Assembly: GCA_008360955.1 (NCBI GenBank)
Contig: LUCM01003912.1
Location: 48,000 to 111,999 of the forward strand
DNA length: 64,000 nt
Reading direction: 5' to 3'
From: Fasciolopsis buskii
Taxonomy: Eukaryota > Platyhelminthes > Trematoda > Plagiorchiida > Fasciolidae
The translations under genes and the position numbers were made by a program. The notes under the pieces are model-generated. The model was not told the DNA's origin. It was given only the letters and a program-made list of their open reading frames with translations, and ran no database searches. Numbering within the stretch: the stretch's first letter is position 1; the number at the start of each line of letters is the position of its first letter. Positions 48,720-62,110 of this stretch are shown one piece after another.

Positions 48720-49042
48720 ATCTGGTAGACGTATCAGCAATGATGTATGAACTCCACGCATTAAATTGGCGGATATTTTCTCGTCTGTACGGCACCCAGC
48801 AACCAATTTGCATGATTTTTTTCAAACGGAGAACTAAACACATCTAAATTCAGTAAATCTCATCAGTGAGGTTGAAAACAAGCATTCGGAATTAGTAGTT
48901 GCACTTACAGTTCGAAAGCGGTACGCAGGAGCCACAACAGAGATGGTAGATGCGTTTCAGTAATGTGCCCATTAAAATGTATTTTTCGAAGGAAACCAAA
49001 GTCATTTTTGAAGTAAAACAAACAGTTCGGTGCAAAACACAT
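48720..49042 (-). CDS. Two candidate exons, phase-compatible
   Basis: Exon 48909-49042 starts right after aaaactag with an ATG and runs 44 codons to a GAACT/GTAAGT donor. It encodes a leucine-rich segment (HLPSLLWLLRTAFEL). Exon 48720-48784 follows an acceptor ccgtacag, continues in phase 2 and ends at GTGAGC. The joined reading looks like a helical protein, but no family is recognised and the flanking exons were not found. Confidence 0.22.
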
Positions 49043-49875
49043 CTAGTTTTAATCAGCTAAAATGCACTGGACGAAAATTTCCCATGTTTAATTATAGCAA
49101 AACTTTAAACAAGCAACTTCCAATTCTCCTGCCTCCGTTTGCCCAATTTTACACGGGCTATTTGATGAAATAAAGGCGGTTTTTCAAAGAAGGTCATTCA
49201 GAAGCTTAATATGTACAGCTGCCATTCCTTGGGGAAAACCATGGCCTGTTCAGGAGACACCGCATCATGGTGGACTGCCTCTGTCCCAAATGCTAGTGAC
49301 GAAATTAGCTGTTGGTACAAAAACTAGTCGCTTCTCTTTTCACTGAGTGTTATACTGGTTCACATTTGAAGGAATATAGTGTGTACAGCAACAAACGCAC
49401 CGTTCATTCGAGTGACTTTTTTATCTCACAAAACACTCGATGTAAACCGTCAGCTGTTGTGTCAGAATATCAATGAAGTTGATGAAACACCTGTTCAGTA
49501 TCTTCCGGCGAAACTTCCATGAAAACGTGTGACGCGGATGGTCGTCGAGGCTAGACGCCCGTGAGTAATATGAAACAGAACCAACTCCTCAACCAGTAAA
49601 TGTTTTCACTTTTTCAACAAAGCAGTCAAACATGCGTTTTGATTAGTCACAGATTAGTGTTGTTTTTTTTGATTTTACACATTTCCATTGCTTTGTCCGT
49701 GCAACGGGACAACTCAGTCTGCCAGTTCGAACAATGTTGAAAATCAAACTAGACTTGGGTGAAACCAAATGGCCAAGAACAGCCGTTCTAAGGACGATAC
49801 AGGACAGCTTTAAAGCCAGTCAGGAAAGCTGAAACTGGCTCTTTTGGCCTAATCAAATGCGGGTAATACGTGAGC

Positions 49876-50577
49876 TTAGCTGGTAGCTATGGATGATTCT
49901 CTTTGATGCATATTCAGACTAAAAAACGAAATGTTCCCGTAGTTCATTATTAAAGATGGTGGAAATAAATCAAAAGCAGCTTCATTCTGATCCTCCACTC
50001 GTAAGGTCAACCGAGATAATATTACGGGCATCCGATCACATATCGTGTGTTGTTTGTTTGACCTGACAATTGCATTCATTACACCGACATCCACTGATGA
50101 AAGGTGATACCAAACTCCCAGATATCATTGATGTATAAAAAGGAATAACTGTTCCGTTTCTCGGTAGTCGTTCGTGATTTTGAGAGAAAACGAAGAAGGA
50201 ATATGTGACGTGAACAAATAATCTACCGCTGGAGTTCAATTTACAAAACATCTATTTTCTGACTTGCAATGTATTGCTGCAACTGATGCATGTAAATAAA
50301 TGTGTCATTAAGCCTGGAGAAAATCAATGGTAAAACAACAGCACGGGTTTTCCTCATTCAAACCGAGCAGTTGATGGGAGTCTACCGCGGCAGTTCTATT
50401 TCGGATTGGAATTTCCAAGCTATTTACTTCACATTCTTGTAGAACCCAGCGCAATATGTTGAAGCCAATGGGAAAAATAGCGAACGATATAAATTTTCCA
50501 CGAACAAAAATAACCAAAATTGATTCCATCTCCAATTCGACAAAATTTCCTCCCATGATTTATGCAAAAGAATGCAG
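49876..50577 (-). CDS. Tentative 3' part of a minus-strand gene
   Basis: Exon 50428-50577 (acceptor tgcaaggttcag, donor GTAAAT) encodes a Trp/Phe-rich segment (SWEEILSNWRWNQFWLFLF). Exon 49876-50062 (acceptor gaatgcaattgtcag) continues in the same phase to a stop at 49876. Together they make about 110 residues. A 43-base segment near 50693-50735 with a GTGAGT donor could lie upstream but is out of phase. No family recognised. Confidence 0.22.
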
Positions 50578-51273
50578 CTGAACCTTGCAGAGCATGTGAA
50601 AAGACTGTGCATGAGTTGCCCGGTGGTGAATCTTGAACGAATGGCATTTTTCGGATGGTTTAAAAATTGTTTTCGGCCAGAGCTACTCACAGACTGGCAT
50701 ATTTTGTCCATCTGAAGCATTGGAACATAAACTGCTTTGCCAAATACTACGTACGTTCACTATTTTAGGATAAATTGTGAAATTTCTTAATGTCGATATT
50801 CGTAATGCGGATTTTGATAAATAGAAATATTAGAAAATTAGAACCTGATTACAGTATTCCAAGGACACAGAAGGTGATAATCCCTTCACATTTTCTGCCA
50901 TCAAATAATGGGATTCGTTATTGCTATTGATCATTGCCTTCTGACTGACTGTAAAATTTCCCATCCAGAATGTGAATATTATTGATATGGTTTCGATAAC
51001 GTTTCCACAATGAACCTTTGGTGACATCAGTTCACATCGCGAAACGGGAAACCAATTTTGCACGAACATCAAACTGGGTAGTGTAAGCATTATGACTTAA
51101 GCAGTGCGGAGGCAGCAGTTCGCGTTTATTTGTGCTACCGTTATCCAAAGGACATTCCTTGAAAATCGTGCTTTCACTTACCGTTTACCTCCGTCAACCC
51201 ACCTTCCACTTGGGACAAAGCAATAGATTACACGTCCAGTTTGGATTTGTGCACATTTTCGTGTGCTGACGTG

Positions 51274-51520
51274 TTATCTGCATCTTCTAATTAATCGGCC
51301 CAACATCAAAATTTTCCCTAAAATATTGCAATATTGATCAGATTCATGTGGCAACACCCTACGACTTTTGTCACATTCTAACCCAAGAATAGATGACAAG
51401 AACACTTTCGTACCATCAGTGCAGCTGCGAGGTCTGGCCAAAGAGCTTTTGAATTCCCCCTGTACGACACAAGTTATCCTCAATTACATACTTACATGAA
51501 GTCCATTATTGCTTAGCTTT
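51274..51520 (-). CDS. Candidate micro-exon plus terminal exon
   Basis: A 25-base segment at 51496-51520 (acceptor atatttttaaactag, donor CAT/GTAAGT) joins in phase to 51274-51459 (acceptor gtgtcgtacag). The latter has 61 open codons and a stop, with five cysteines and a basic end. An upstream frame at 50830-51090 lies on the wrong side to be its partner. Weak, with no family recognised. Confidence 0.15.
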
Positions 51521-53783
51521 CTAGTTTAAAAATATACTTGATAGCATGAATAGAAAACGGAAGAGAGCCAACTTGCAGTTGAAATTTTTTATAACTGACT
51601 ATCAAGGAACGTAAACTTAAAAAACAAATGATAAAATTACCGTAAGCAGTTCACTTCTTATCGGTGCGTCAGATTTGCCTGTTTGTATTTGTATTTTGTT
51701 TACAAATCCATGAAACCGAAATGTAAAACTAAGTTAGCATATTGCTTCTACTTTTGGCAGTCACTGAACACCTTGGGGAGCATGAAAAATCACTACCTGG
51801 AGTGAAATATTATTTGCAGAGTAAATTTCGATTGAAAATCAGACCAAGCTCTCCATGTACGCTCAATCGTAACAAAGGATCACGAGACAAACACGGAGAA
51901 CCAGACAACAAAGGCAAAAAACGTTCAATCCCGTCGACTAATTTTTTGACACTTCCGTTGTGTTTACACATGTCTGACGAATGGCTTGGTGACAATGCGC
52001 TTGCACAGATGTAGTTACACTTTAATCTGAATTCCGTGTGGTAATTGTTAATGCGCATAACGATCAGTAATTTCGTGTTCACATTAATGAGGGCCGATAA
52101 AAAGTGTCAGGGCAGATGAATCACGTTCCCGTCTGACAAAACCCGACTAAGTAAACCTGAGCATGTCGACTTTGAATCACTTAGTCGTTTGTGGGCGGCA
52201 ATTTGTGACACGTATCTTCTTGCTAGGGTGCACACTAGTATGAGCTGAGCATTGTGCGACAGACCAAGCTTTTCTGAACCAGTGAGTCAAAACAGTGCAA
52301 AAAACTGGCTGCTGTTCGTTAGTAACAGTGAGAAACATTTTAGTGATATCAAGTAAATTGAATAACAACTTTGCTACCATTTTGAAATCGTCGCACTCAT
52401 TGTGATCAGCTTTTACCAGGACATTGCCTCGTCAGTGAGTAGGCTGATTAAGCACAGACACGTAGAAACCATGAACTCGAGTTTGAGACCATACCACTAA
52501 CTAATTTCGATCAAAACAGATCAGAGTACATAGGTTCAGTCAAAGGCAGTTCAATGTAAACGACGGATCACTCTTGTCGATCACAAACCACCCATTTGCG
52601 TGTCGCTTTGATAAGTTTTCTCCGTCAGGTGCTAGATCACGGACCGTGACAAATGACAAATGGCAAAATAAAGTGAAATTTGACAAAAGAATTTCCAGTA
52701 ATTCCAATAGAAATTACTCGAAATTGACAACCCCTCAATATTGAATATCAGTTATCGATCATCTAGAGTGGAATTGGAAAAAAAGACCGAAAATACCATT
52801 GCTCAAAGTGTCCATCGGCAAGAAACACACTCCGGAGTTAGGCGCATTACACATCAGCAGAATGTTATTGAAAACAATTGCACCGCATCAGTTACCCTTG
52901 GGCAAGTAGGCACCTTACCAATCAGGTAAATAAGGCATCCAGCTGAACAAACCCACAATCTCTTTCACCCTAAGATCTCTCTTTCTCCTTTTCCCTGCTG
53001 CACTCATCGTTATTTTATTATCTATAGTGCTGTACCGAAAAATTGTATGCTCGGCAATCTGCGTTCCCGAGGATGTGCAGAAATCGTTTAATAAGATGTA
53101 AATGTGGCTAGCTTGGATGAACAAAACTATCGGATATAAAACTTATTCCGACAGGTAGGGAATACTCCAAAAAATGATTAAAAACAAAGCTATCGGTTGC
53201 ATTGAAGTAAATGTTTTATCAGTAATTTTCAAATCAGAAACAAGAATGGTGCACATTCGACAAAACAGTTAACTGTACACTGTTTTACATTTTGGGCACG
53301 GTGATTAGCATTTCGTGTGCATGGTTATCTCTCTGAAACAAACATCAGCTGACACTTGATTAAGCCCATTGGCAAATATCAATCTGTTAATCAAGAGTTT
53401 ACCCTAACGTTATTATTGTTGATCGCATTTTACTTCTTCGTTCTCCTACGAAATGGTCTTTAGTTGTTGTGTGTCCTTTATCCAGTACATAAAAGGGCGA
53501 GAGGACCTTTGGCAAGAAACTGAAATTTCCATTCACTGTTGTCAATCGCCTACGTACAACAATCTTACATTTACAGGAACTAGCCTTGTGAATTTGATAG
53601 ACGGACATAAAGTGGAAAGTGTGCATTTTTTTTACCAAACTACATTTAGATTTAAAACGGCTGAGTTGGATGAACCAGTAGTTTCTAGGAGCACCCAACT
53701 GGATTGTATAACAAACGTCCAAGCAATTCATCTGCTTCGGATCAAAGTTTAGTTTGACCAATTGTGCTTAATTTTTCTCTTAC
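51521..53783. other. Mostly non-coding
   Basis: At 53399-53761 both strands are open for about 100 to 120 codons. The plus reading has an acceptor (cttacatttacag) and a stop; the minus reading is longer. Neither is recognised. The rest shows nothing beyond chance frames. Confidence 0.3.
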
Positions 53784-53912
53784 CTCCGTCCATCGCAGCT
53801 CCCCGGTCCAAATCCCATAAATGACGCCGTGATTTACGCCTAATTCGCCTCCACTCTGTTCCAGCGTATTACCCTCTTTAAGAGGAATTCCAACGATGGC
53901 CTCCATTGCAGA
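53784..53912 (-). CDS. Candidate internal exon, symmetrical phase 0
   Basis: A 129-base segment bounded by acceptor catgcaatacattcag and donor GGAG/GTAAGA encodes 43 residues rich in Gly and Glu (EAIVGIPLKEGNTLEQSGGE, then GIWTGELRW). The composition looks protein-like and both splice sites are good. No domain recognised and no partner exon fixed. Confidence 0.28.
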
Positions 53913-54131
53913 CTGAATGTATTGCATGGGTGATGCAGGATTCTACCGATCGGTGTATTTGACGAAGAGATCAAGTGGGACTGATCTACCCATTTTACTG
54001 CATTTTGTTGAAAGGTTCTTTTGGACAGATTTTTATGCGAAGGGGAAGAAGTTTTTGAAGTCAAAGGAATCAGCGGAAAACGCTGCACGGATGGTTCACC
54101 TTGTTACAATGAATTGTAATCGACAAATCTA

Positions 54132-54930
54132 TTGATATCGACACGTTTATTACCCGTCGTTTTAGTCACCACAGGTTGGTTTGTTTCTCCGTTTGCTGCT
54201 GTCTACTTGTTAAGATTGGAAGGAATAAACGTGACTGTTAAATTCAAGAAGGAGAAAAACGCGTATCCTGTGGAGGTTTGTTTGGTATTTGCTGTTGACT
54301 TATTGAGACACTAAAGATAGAAAACTTGTACACTTCCCAAGTCTAAACCAACAGACAGCTATTGAAAATACACAATCGTAGGTTAGGGCTGTATAATATG
54401 AGTTGCTTGCTTTCCCCTTGTCCTCCAAGGGGAACCGCGTGGTCGTTAGGAACTTATAATTAACCATATTATTTACTAGTTCTGGTATTCAGTTTTTGAC
54501 TACTGCGCAAAAAACGCCGAGCGACAGCTGGTCGACATTTGCGGTTTAGAAATTCGCTCCGTTTGTGGGCTTCGGGTTCATCAAATAGCAAGAACAGAAG
54601 ACGCAAATACGAAGAAATTCCAAATGCTTTCCCACTTCCCGTATTAGACAAAGTATGGAAGAAAGTAACCCATAATTTTTCGCTTCTATCTCTGCCACCA
54701 TTTGGTAGTAATCCATAAGAAATAGAGAGTTTTTGGTTATTTTTCTGACTTTCCTTTACTACTAAATTAATCTGGACCTTGGAATTGTTTTTTGTCTTAT
54801 TTAAGTGTGCCATCCAAAGAACTGTCACTTATTGATTTTGTTCATCTTCCAGGGTTCTCCTTAGTGAGCCAGATAACACATGGTATCGATGTCTCCCTCT
54901 GTACGTTAAATGTCGTCACAATCTACTTGG
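54132..54930 (+). other. Two weak splice-flanked frames
   Basis: Plus 54174-54274 (after caccacag, before GTTTGT) and 54851-54929 (after catcttccag, before GTATGC) are open and hydrophobic to mixed. Their phases do not join directly. A minus-strand frame of 119 codons overlaps at 54469-54828. Unassigned. Confidence 0.12.
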
Positions 54931-56509
54931 TATGCACGAACAAGCGACTTTTGACAAATAGCAGCTTTATTTGACAAATAGATTTGAATTTCATACCGAA
55001 TTCGGTTGAATCAGGTGAGTTTGTGGTCTTATGGGTTTTGCACCATTCTGGGACAATCAGCAACAGATATTTCTTACCAATGAAACCGATCGGTGAAATC
55101 GGGACCAAATCAAGATAGGTTATCAGAACCCATGTTAGCATGAATATCAAGATGTTCGGAAGACTTGAGTAACGGGAAATGGTTTATCTCATCCTGTGGG
55201 CAAAGATAAGGAAGTTTTATTTATTCTCCAACTATGTACCTCCACTGAAGATTTACGAACCAAAACCATCAAATGACAAATCCCTATTACATCAGGACAG
55301 CCAAATATTCTAGACTATGCATTTCTGATTAAAAAAACCCTATTTTGAGATTATTTTCAGTGATGTAATGCACAATCAGAAGCGATGTGTAGTCAGTAAA
55401 CTATCTGATCAGTTTAGTGTAGCTTATCTGGATTAGACTCGGTTGCAGACGGTGAGGTCACGTAGTTAGTGGACAAAAACTGTTTAGAAAATGCACCCGT
55501 AGTCTACTGGTTCTTGGGCGTACCTCGTGAAACTTTTATTGATAGAACTGCATGTGAACCACCCTAAAAGATAAAGATGCATTGTGTACATTGAGCGAGC
55601 CGCAGGGAGTGACATTTTCCGGCACCCAGTAAACGAGGACTATCACATACACAAGAGATAAAACTTCGAAATCGTAAATCGTGGAGATCACCCTTGCAAG
55701 TATAACTACATGCAAACACTCAAAATCTCAATGTGTCAGTGTACTGTTTACTTTCACCCATGCACACAAAACCTATCGTCGTTTCGGTTACTCTGGTCGA
55801 AATCGGACCACCGTTGCTCTATGCGCCTTACTGCAAACTACGAAAATACACTTTTATGGTATCGAGGCACAGAAATCATCAGAACTTTTCACGTTACTGA
55901 CATCAACAATAAAAGGGATAGGCAAGGATAATTGTTTTTGGCAGAAATGGAAAGAATTTACAGACTGTTATTTCTTTTCTGGAATTCGTCTGCAGTTTTA
56001 GTTTCCTCTGGTTTCTCATTCATGCGAACACCTCGCGTGGCGGGTTTTGACAAATCAATAATAAGGACAATATTAGTAAGACCATTACAAACTGCGGACA
56101 AGTACACATTTCATGGTTCCTCTTATTTGTACAAAAACAACGATTTATTATGCAGTGAAATGTGACTACCGCGGTGAAAAAGCAATGAAAACACTTTGGG
56201 TTCAATTTGCTTGGTTTGATAGTGACTGCAATCGCTAAAGTATTCGTCGTACCTAAGGGAGACTTATACTCTGAATTAACGAATATGAATCAAGCAATCC
56301 ATAAGAGTACCTAATATTGGCTCGTCATAAACACTACCAAGCAACTTCTCGTTAATTACTCTAATCGGTAGTCTGTGCTAAAACGCCGCATCAGAAAGTT
56401 GATGAATAGAAAGTGATCGAATTATGCGGCAGAATAATCGCTGAGTGAAGGTTGATCATGAAAGACCAACACGAGCAACTGGGTTATGATTGACAAACGA
56501 ACTTTTTGT
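54931..56509. other. No firm feature
   Basis: A 106-codon plus frame at 55681-56001 overlaps a second open frame and has no convincing splice boundaries. Nothing else is recognisable. Confidence 0.3.
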
Positions 56510-56645
56510 CTGCCCGACTTGCCTTTATTCTCACTAGGGTTAGTGGGAATGAGAGACAAGACCGACTGCCAATTTTCGAGGCGAAACCAGACGTCCCTTC
56601 GCCCATGTGTGGGTTTCGAAAACACCCTATCCATTAGGTTATTTG
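56510..56645 (-). mobile_element. tRNA-derived SINE fragment, Arg-like head
   Basis: On the minus strand, ataacctaatggatagggtg matches an A box of the 'gcctaatggataagg' type. About 40 bases later, ctggtttcgcctcg approximates a B box with one extra base. The head differs from families 1 and 2. No second copy with the same body was noticed. Confidence 0.35.
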
Positions 56646-57902
56646 ATCCTGCCCACCAAACGTGTGCTCTTCATGTACATGACTTCCACTGGTTTGAAGG
56701 CCTTTGTCAAGAAAAACGACAAAATCCTACGTTAATGGTAGCATACACGTGTTCCATTGCGCGGTTATGGTAGGAACCAGAACAGCTGATTGTTTCAAAT
56801 GGGTTTTTTGTCTCCCCCTTGTATCTACTGCGGCTGACAAGAAGGAAGCGCATTCACAATATTGCGATAACATTCTGCACCCTGGTGGAGGTTATCGGAA
56901 ACGAATTTCTTTTTAGCAATTTTATTACAAATTTTTTTGTCAATTTCGGGAGGAAATTTTCCTCTCTGTCGTTCTTTCAGTCCGTTTTCAAGATTTTTCC
57001 TGCTAATGATTTTGGAAATTTGTGAATGAGTTTTGAATACCACAAGAGAGAGCACAAGAGATAGTACAAACAGTGTGGCCTAGGATATGATTAGTATGAT
57101 TATCATTGCATTCATAGAAACTGTTCTTTCCGATAAATTAGGCTAGTTGCATCCAAAATCTTCTTGGAATTTGTATTCTAATAATGAACAGAATGCTAGA
57201 AGAGTTTCCGGCACATTTTGCTCTCTAGTCTTTAATGCTTGCCAGTTTGGTTTTCAGTGTGGCTGAGAATAGAAAAAAAGAATGCTTAAAACTGATTACA
57301 CGTTGCATTGAAGGTACAGAGATATGCTTATAGATTATATCGTTCAAAAATAGTGTACTGCTTGATATATTTTCAAACTTCCGTGTTTCGCACTGCACCT
57401 TCTAAATGAAACCTACTATCTCCAAGTCCATTCATGGCGTAAATACTCAGCTTTTATTTTACAGATAAATCCTGAATATGCAATAATCCGTCTGGGAGGT
57501 CGAATCTACTATAGTGGTATAAAATAATGTTTTTAACGGCCATATTGACACTCCAGTGTATCCAGATGGATGCATCTTATGGCCGCTGTGGTGCACTACA
57601 CATGGGGGATGGTCGGTACCCGTGAAGTGGACCTGAATAGCACAGATTTACATTAAATCGGGTTTGGCAATCAGCTGGGCGACAGTAAGTTGTCTTCTAT
57701 CATCCTAGCCAATGTGAACTGCTTCCTCATTCTGGTCTGCTCTTCTTCATCAGTCCACCTTTTTGAATCGGTACGTGAGAATGCATGCACGTATTTTCCC
57801 ATGTGTCTGTTAGACGTTCCAGAGAAACAACTTAATTTGACCACAGGAATGCGTCACATAATTAACTGTTTTCATGAGCATTTATCCGTGCGAATTTCGG
57901 TT

Positions 57903-58053
57903 AGCCGAGATCGGGTCGAACATGAAATCGCAAAGATCGATGTGGGTGCATGACAAAGATGATTGGCACCAGATCAGCCAACTAACCGTGCGAACTTGGA
58001 CAACAAAGTCAGGATGTAAAATTGATGAGGAAAATTCCCAATCTGTCGCACAG
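57903..58053 (+). CDS. Candidate internal exon
   Basis: A segment from acceptor gaatttcggttag to donor CAG/GTAAAA is open for about 50 codons and encodes a polar stretch (MWVHDKDDWHQISQLTVRTW). No partner exons fixed and no family recognised. Confidence 0.2.
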
Positions 58054-59164
58054 GTAAAACATCAAGACCATCTGAGGAAACCGTCAAATTAGCAACAGTG
58101 AAAAGCAAAATTAAAACGACATAGTCTTGGTAGCTTCTTTCGGCGGTTGTTTCTGATTAGTTTGTACGACAAAGTTGTTTACCGCATCCAATAATTCTGG
58201 TCGCATTGTGTATTACAATGTGGTAAATAAAATTTCCCTTTTCTATCTACGTGTAATGAATTACAGGGATTTTGTTTGCTGTTTATCTTCTTACTGGATT
58301 GTCCCTTTTGCAACTATGTTAAAATGTTTTCGATTAGTCCAGGTGTGCAACTGCTTCCCTGAAACTCAACTTGTCACAGATGATGCCATCCTCCCGTGCT
58401 CCTAATATTTGAAATCTAACCCTACTTGGCATGTTAAGACTCAAACAAGAGACTGGAATTTTTTGGCGGACTTTGCAATCACGTCGTAAATATTCTGTGC
58501 CTCATCTAATTCACCTGCCAGAATAAAGAAGCACTTTCTGCCAGATCATCCACAATTTACGTGGGAGTTAAATTCGCGGGAGAATGTACACCCCGCTCAA
58601 TGCAAACAATCTTTCATCGGAATCCACTGGTACTGGAATGGAATTCCGAGATTCCGAGGAGAGTTACTGGTTAGCATGATCGGTTAATGAACATCTTGCT
58701 CATATTTAAAGAGTGGCAATTCTTCCTTTTCAGTAAATTACCCTATCTACTGCAGACCAGCTTTCTTACTCTTCCTAGTTAGTTGGCCACACGTATTATT
58801 TCGGGCACAAGGTAGAACAATTCAGTCAGTATTAATTGGCGTCTTCTAACAGGTCTGCTTTAACCTAGCGAACTTATTCGATCTGGCCCGTTATTTCCCC
58901 AGTAAATTTTGTGCAAAATCCAGCACAAATCATTGGCCAATGTACCTATTCTAAGCTGTGATTAAATGAGCAAGGTGAACAAGAGGGACATGATGAACTC
59001 AACCGATAGTGAATCACAGATTTGGGTACGACAAACATGTTTTTTGTCTGAACCCTAGCTGTCGAAAACAAGCATTTGTCTTGGGATAGACTAAATAAGA
59101 AGTGATATAATTTCCAATGAACTGAATGACCATGCAGAGCACGTTTTAATTGCAAACAGATTTC
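58054..59164. other. No firm feature
   Basis: Non-coding by inspection, with only short frames. Confidence 0.35.
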
Positions 59165-59377
59165 ATGAGGTTAGTCAAATTTACTCGCTTTCTGTGTCAA
59201 TATCTACTTAGAGTCAATGTAATCAACAAACTGAATCTTCGCTGCCGGAATTTTCACTTCCAATCCAACGAACCTCCTCGGCGCCAGGCATTATGCCAAA
59301 TATTAACTGCTCCGTTGACCAGCATTCTTCATCAATCAAGCCGCCAAAATTATTTCTCATCGCGCTCATTTGAATTG
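59165..59377 (+). CDS. Candidate first exon with organelle-targeting look
   Basis: ATG at 59165 opens a 71-codon frame ending at GAATTG/GTAAGTAAG, a near-perfect donor. The product is rich in Arg, Asn, Ser and Phe with almost no acidic residues (MRLVKFTRFLCQYLLRVN...), as in a mitochondrial presequence. It ends in phase 0. No downstream partner in the right phase was fixed; a frame at 60721-60982 with a strong acceptor (ttttctctcttccgaag) and GTAAGT donor is in a different phase. Confidence 0.2.
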
Positions 59378-60719
59378 GTAAGTAAGGTGTACTTTAAGCT
59401 TCATGGCAGCTGTATTCACGTATAGCCTGGAACGGAATCTGTCCTCATTATTCAGTTACAATCCGCAATCTAATTTTCCCATTTTAATGGGTTCTGAATA
59501 ATTTCATCTGGCAGTATTATTTATGGTTTCATGTGAACAAAACTATGTGGGTGAACAACATAAAACTGACTCTAAGGAATGCGAAAATGAGGGTAGAATT
59601 GAGCGATCCTTAAAATCGGTATTGTTCTTAATGGTAGCTCAGCTGTGCGATCAGGTTGCAAACTAGTCGACTGGAGCACAAGCGAACAACTTGCATTCCA
59701 CTCTTTTCGAGCAGCTGGACAGCTTTTATATTTGACGTCCCATAACAGTTCACAAATCCCAGCAAGCTGAATTATTAGCCTGTCAACCGGTGGATTTGAA
59801 AACAGACGAATGATCGGTTGTAGCCTGTGATTTGATTGCTTTTGATGTCAGTTCTTTATGTCAAATATTTTTCATTTGTACCCGCATGATTCACCACGCA
59901 AAATGTGGTCGGCCGAGGGCAAGCAACTTCTGCAGAGGCAGTGAGAAATTTAGTTAAATGGTTTTGAAAACAATTACCTAATGGCGCAATATGAATAATG
60001 CTTCAGTAATTAATAATCCAGCCCCAGGCATTAATATCAGACCACTTCAGTTGACTCCTGACTACACGTACGCGATGTTTCGCCTAAATCCGTTTCATGC
60101 TCTTCACCGTAGTCATCTCCGTCTTCGATCGGTTAGCTCACGTTCGGTCTGGCAATAAGTTTCTGTCCCAGTGGACTTTGATCCTGAACCAAAATTAAGG
60201 ATTGTGAACTACTGTAGGTTTAATGGATAAATCTTGTTCAAGGAAAACTGGCAAACTAGTCAAACCTGATCGGTGAGTGACGGAAAGACTAAATACGCAA
60301 CATTTACAAAATATCTTTCGTTAAATCCAATGAAGAGTAAAATTCTCCTTCGCATTCACCAAGAAGCCTAGAATTTAAGTCCCCAACCATAAGACTTAGT
60401 TCTAAAGAACGCGCATTCCTGCTACCAGTTCAGATATTAGAGAAAGTTTGCCCATCAAAAAATCTTTTCTCCGTCAGGGTAAACATTTCTCATTTATTTT
60501 CTCCCGAATTCTTTGGTTCCCAGGATGAATTGTGTCAGTTTCTGACAAGCGAATACTTCACCTTTTTAGGCAAATGACTTTCTGTTGTCCACAATTTTAG
60601 ATTCACTAGATTTATTTGAAAATGTGCCACAAATCTCACTGCTGACCAGCAAAACCAATTAATTAATCTCGCCGGATGAGTCAGCAGTGTTTTCGTTCTT
60701 TTCCTTTTCTCTCTTCCGA

Positions 60720-60982
60720 AGTGACAAACATTGACAACTTTTCCCTTCCCTATATCGTTTTCCATTCTCGTGTGGTTTGGTGCACCGTCGGCAGTGCAAA
60801 GTGCATCCATCGACATGGCCAGATAATCGGCGTTTCCCAACCTATGCGAACACCGGGTACTTGGCCTGCTGCCCTCATATCCCGTTGTCTGTGTTCGCTG
60901 GGCTACACCGTCGTTAGACCGAGGGTGTCTGAATTATATAGCCAAAAATTGACTTGCACACAGGCAATAATATCACCATCCA
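60720..60982 (+). CDS. Candidate internal exon
   Basis: It has one of the best pyrimidine-tract acceptors in the window (ttcttttccttttctctcttccgaag) and a CCAA/GTAAGT donor. The frame between them is open for about 87 codons (phase 1 entry). The translation includes VVWCTVGSAKCIHRHGQII and shows no family signature. Confidence 0.25.
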
Positions 60983-62029
60983 AGTAAGTCCACGAACACA
61001 ACTCCACTTTGATAGCTATCATTAGTCCCGCGTCTGATAATGATTTGGCATTTCCCATTTTCCCCAAATGTTAAACAAAGCAACATACATGTTCGTTTGT
61101 AAGTTTTCACAAGTTAATTAGAGTAAAAATCATGCGGTACTGTATCTACAATGCACTGACCTACTACTGATTGCATTTTGCTTTTACCAAACTAATTGAT
61201 CGATGGCGAAAACGTGATCACTGATACAGGGCGACTGTTAGCAATTTTCAGTTGACTAATTTAACCTGATCGATGCTGTTCGTCTGAGCTGGTAGCGGCC
61301 TTTCACTTTCGTGTGATTGCCAAAGTACCCCGGTTTTTCTTCGTTGCGTTTCGCAATCAGTGCTATTCTGCATGGTGTTGCGCATGCCGAACATTGTTGC
61401 ACTTTATTCCTTTGTAATCCCAATCATATTGCAACAATGAGGACAGTGCCTTGGAATGCTTGACACTTCAACCGTGACAAAAACGATGTGAGGTTCTCGT
61501 TTCAGCAATGTCGGTATTTTTCGTTGATTCTCTAGGCCAACTTTGTTAATGGCATCGTGTAACCTCACGCATCATAAATGCGAACCACGTTTCAGTTCAA
61601 CCTTTGTTAAACTGCGAAACCAAACAGGTACCAATTCTCGAATGCTAGAGCCACTGTCGTAACAAAACTGAATAGTCGTTTCTTCGTCTGTTTACTCCGA
61701 TTAAATCAATAATATTTAGGGCTCATCTGAATAGTCCCGAAATGAGCTCATCTGGGTTCGAATGAAAGACCTACGCAAAGGTTGAAGATATTCCGTTGGC
61801 TGGGAAACGAAAAAGATAGCTTCACATGAAATCAAAAGTCCACTTTTAGATGGAGATTTGGAAAAACTTTGTCCAAACATATGCTGTTCCAGTTAGTTAT
61901 CAGAAACCATCTGTGGAACGGTAAATTTCAAATGGATTTCTATGTCCAGTGATGACATGGATCCAAAACAATGCAATTTAAAAGTTCAGATATAGCAAAC
62001 GTAAAACCGATTCAAATGAGAAATTTTTC

Positions 62030-62110
62030 GCAATCCTGAGGACTTGAACCCACGCAGAGAATCCACTCACGCAGTTGTACCACCTGTGGTGTGTCAGCTG
62101 ACCATTTGGA
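62030..62110 (-). mobile_element. tRNA-derived SINE fragment
   Basis: On the minus strand, gtgggttcaagtcctcagg is a perfect B-box type sequence, about 35 bases after an A-box-like tacaactgcgtgagtgga. It lacks a pairing acceptor stem, so a SINE or tRNA relic is more likely than a working tRNA gene. Confidence 0.35.

Noticed and set aside
57541..57660. A possible SINE head around ggatggtcggtaccc
   Set aside because: The B-box match is poor and no A box lies at the right distance.
62030..62110. A functional tRNA gene on the minus strand
   Set aside because: The B box is good but no acceptor-stem pairing was found.
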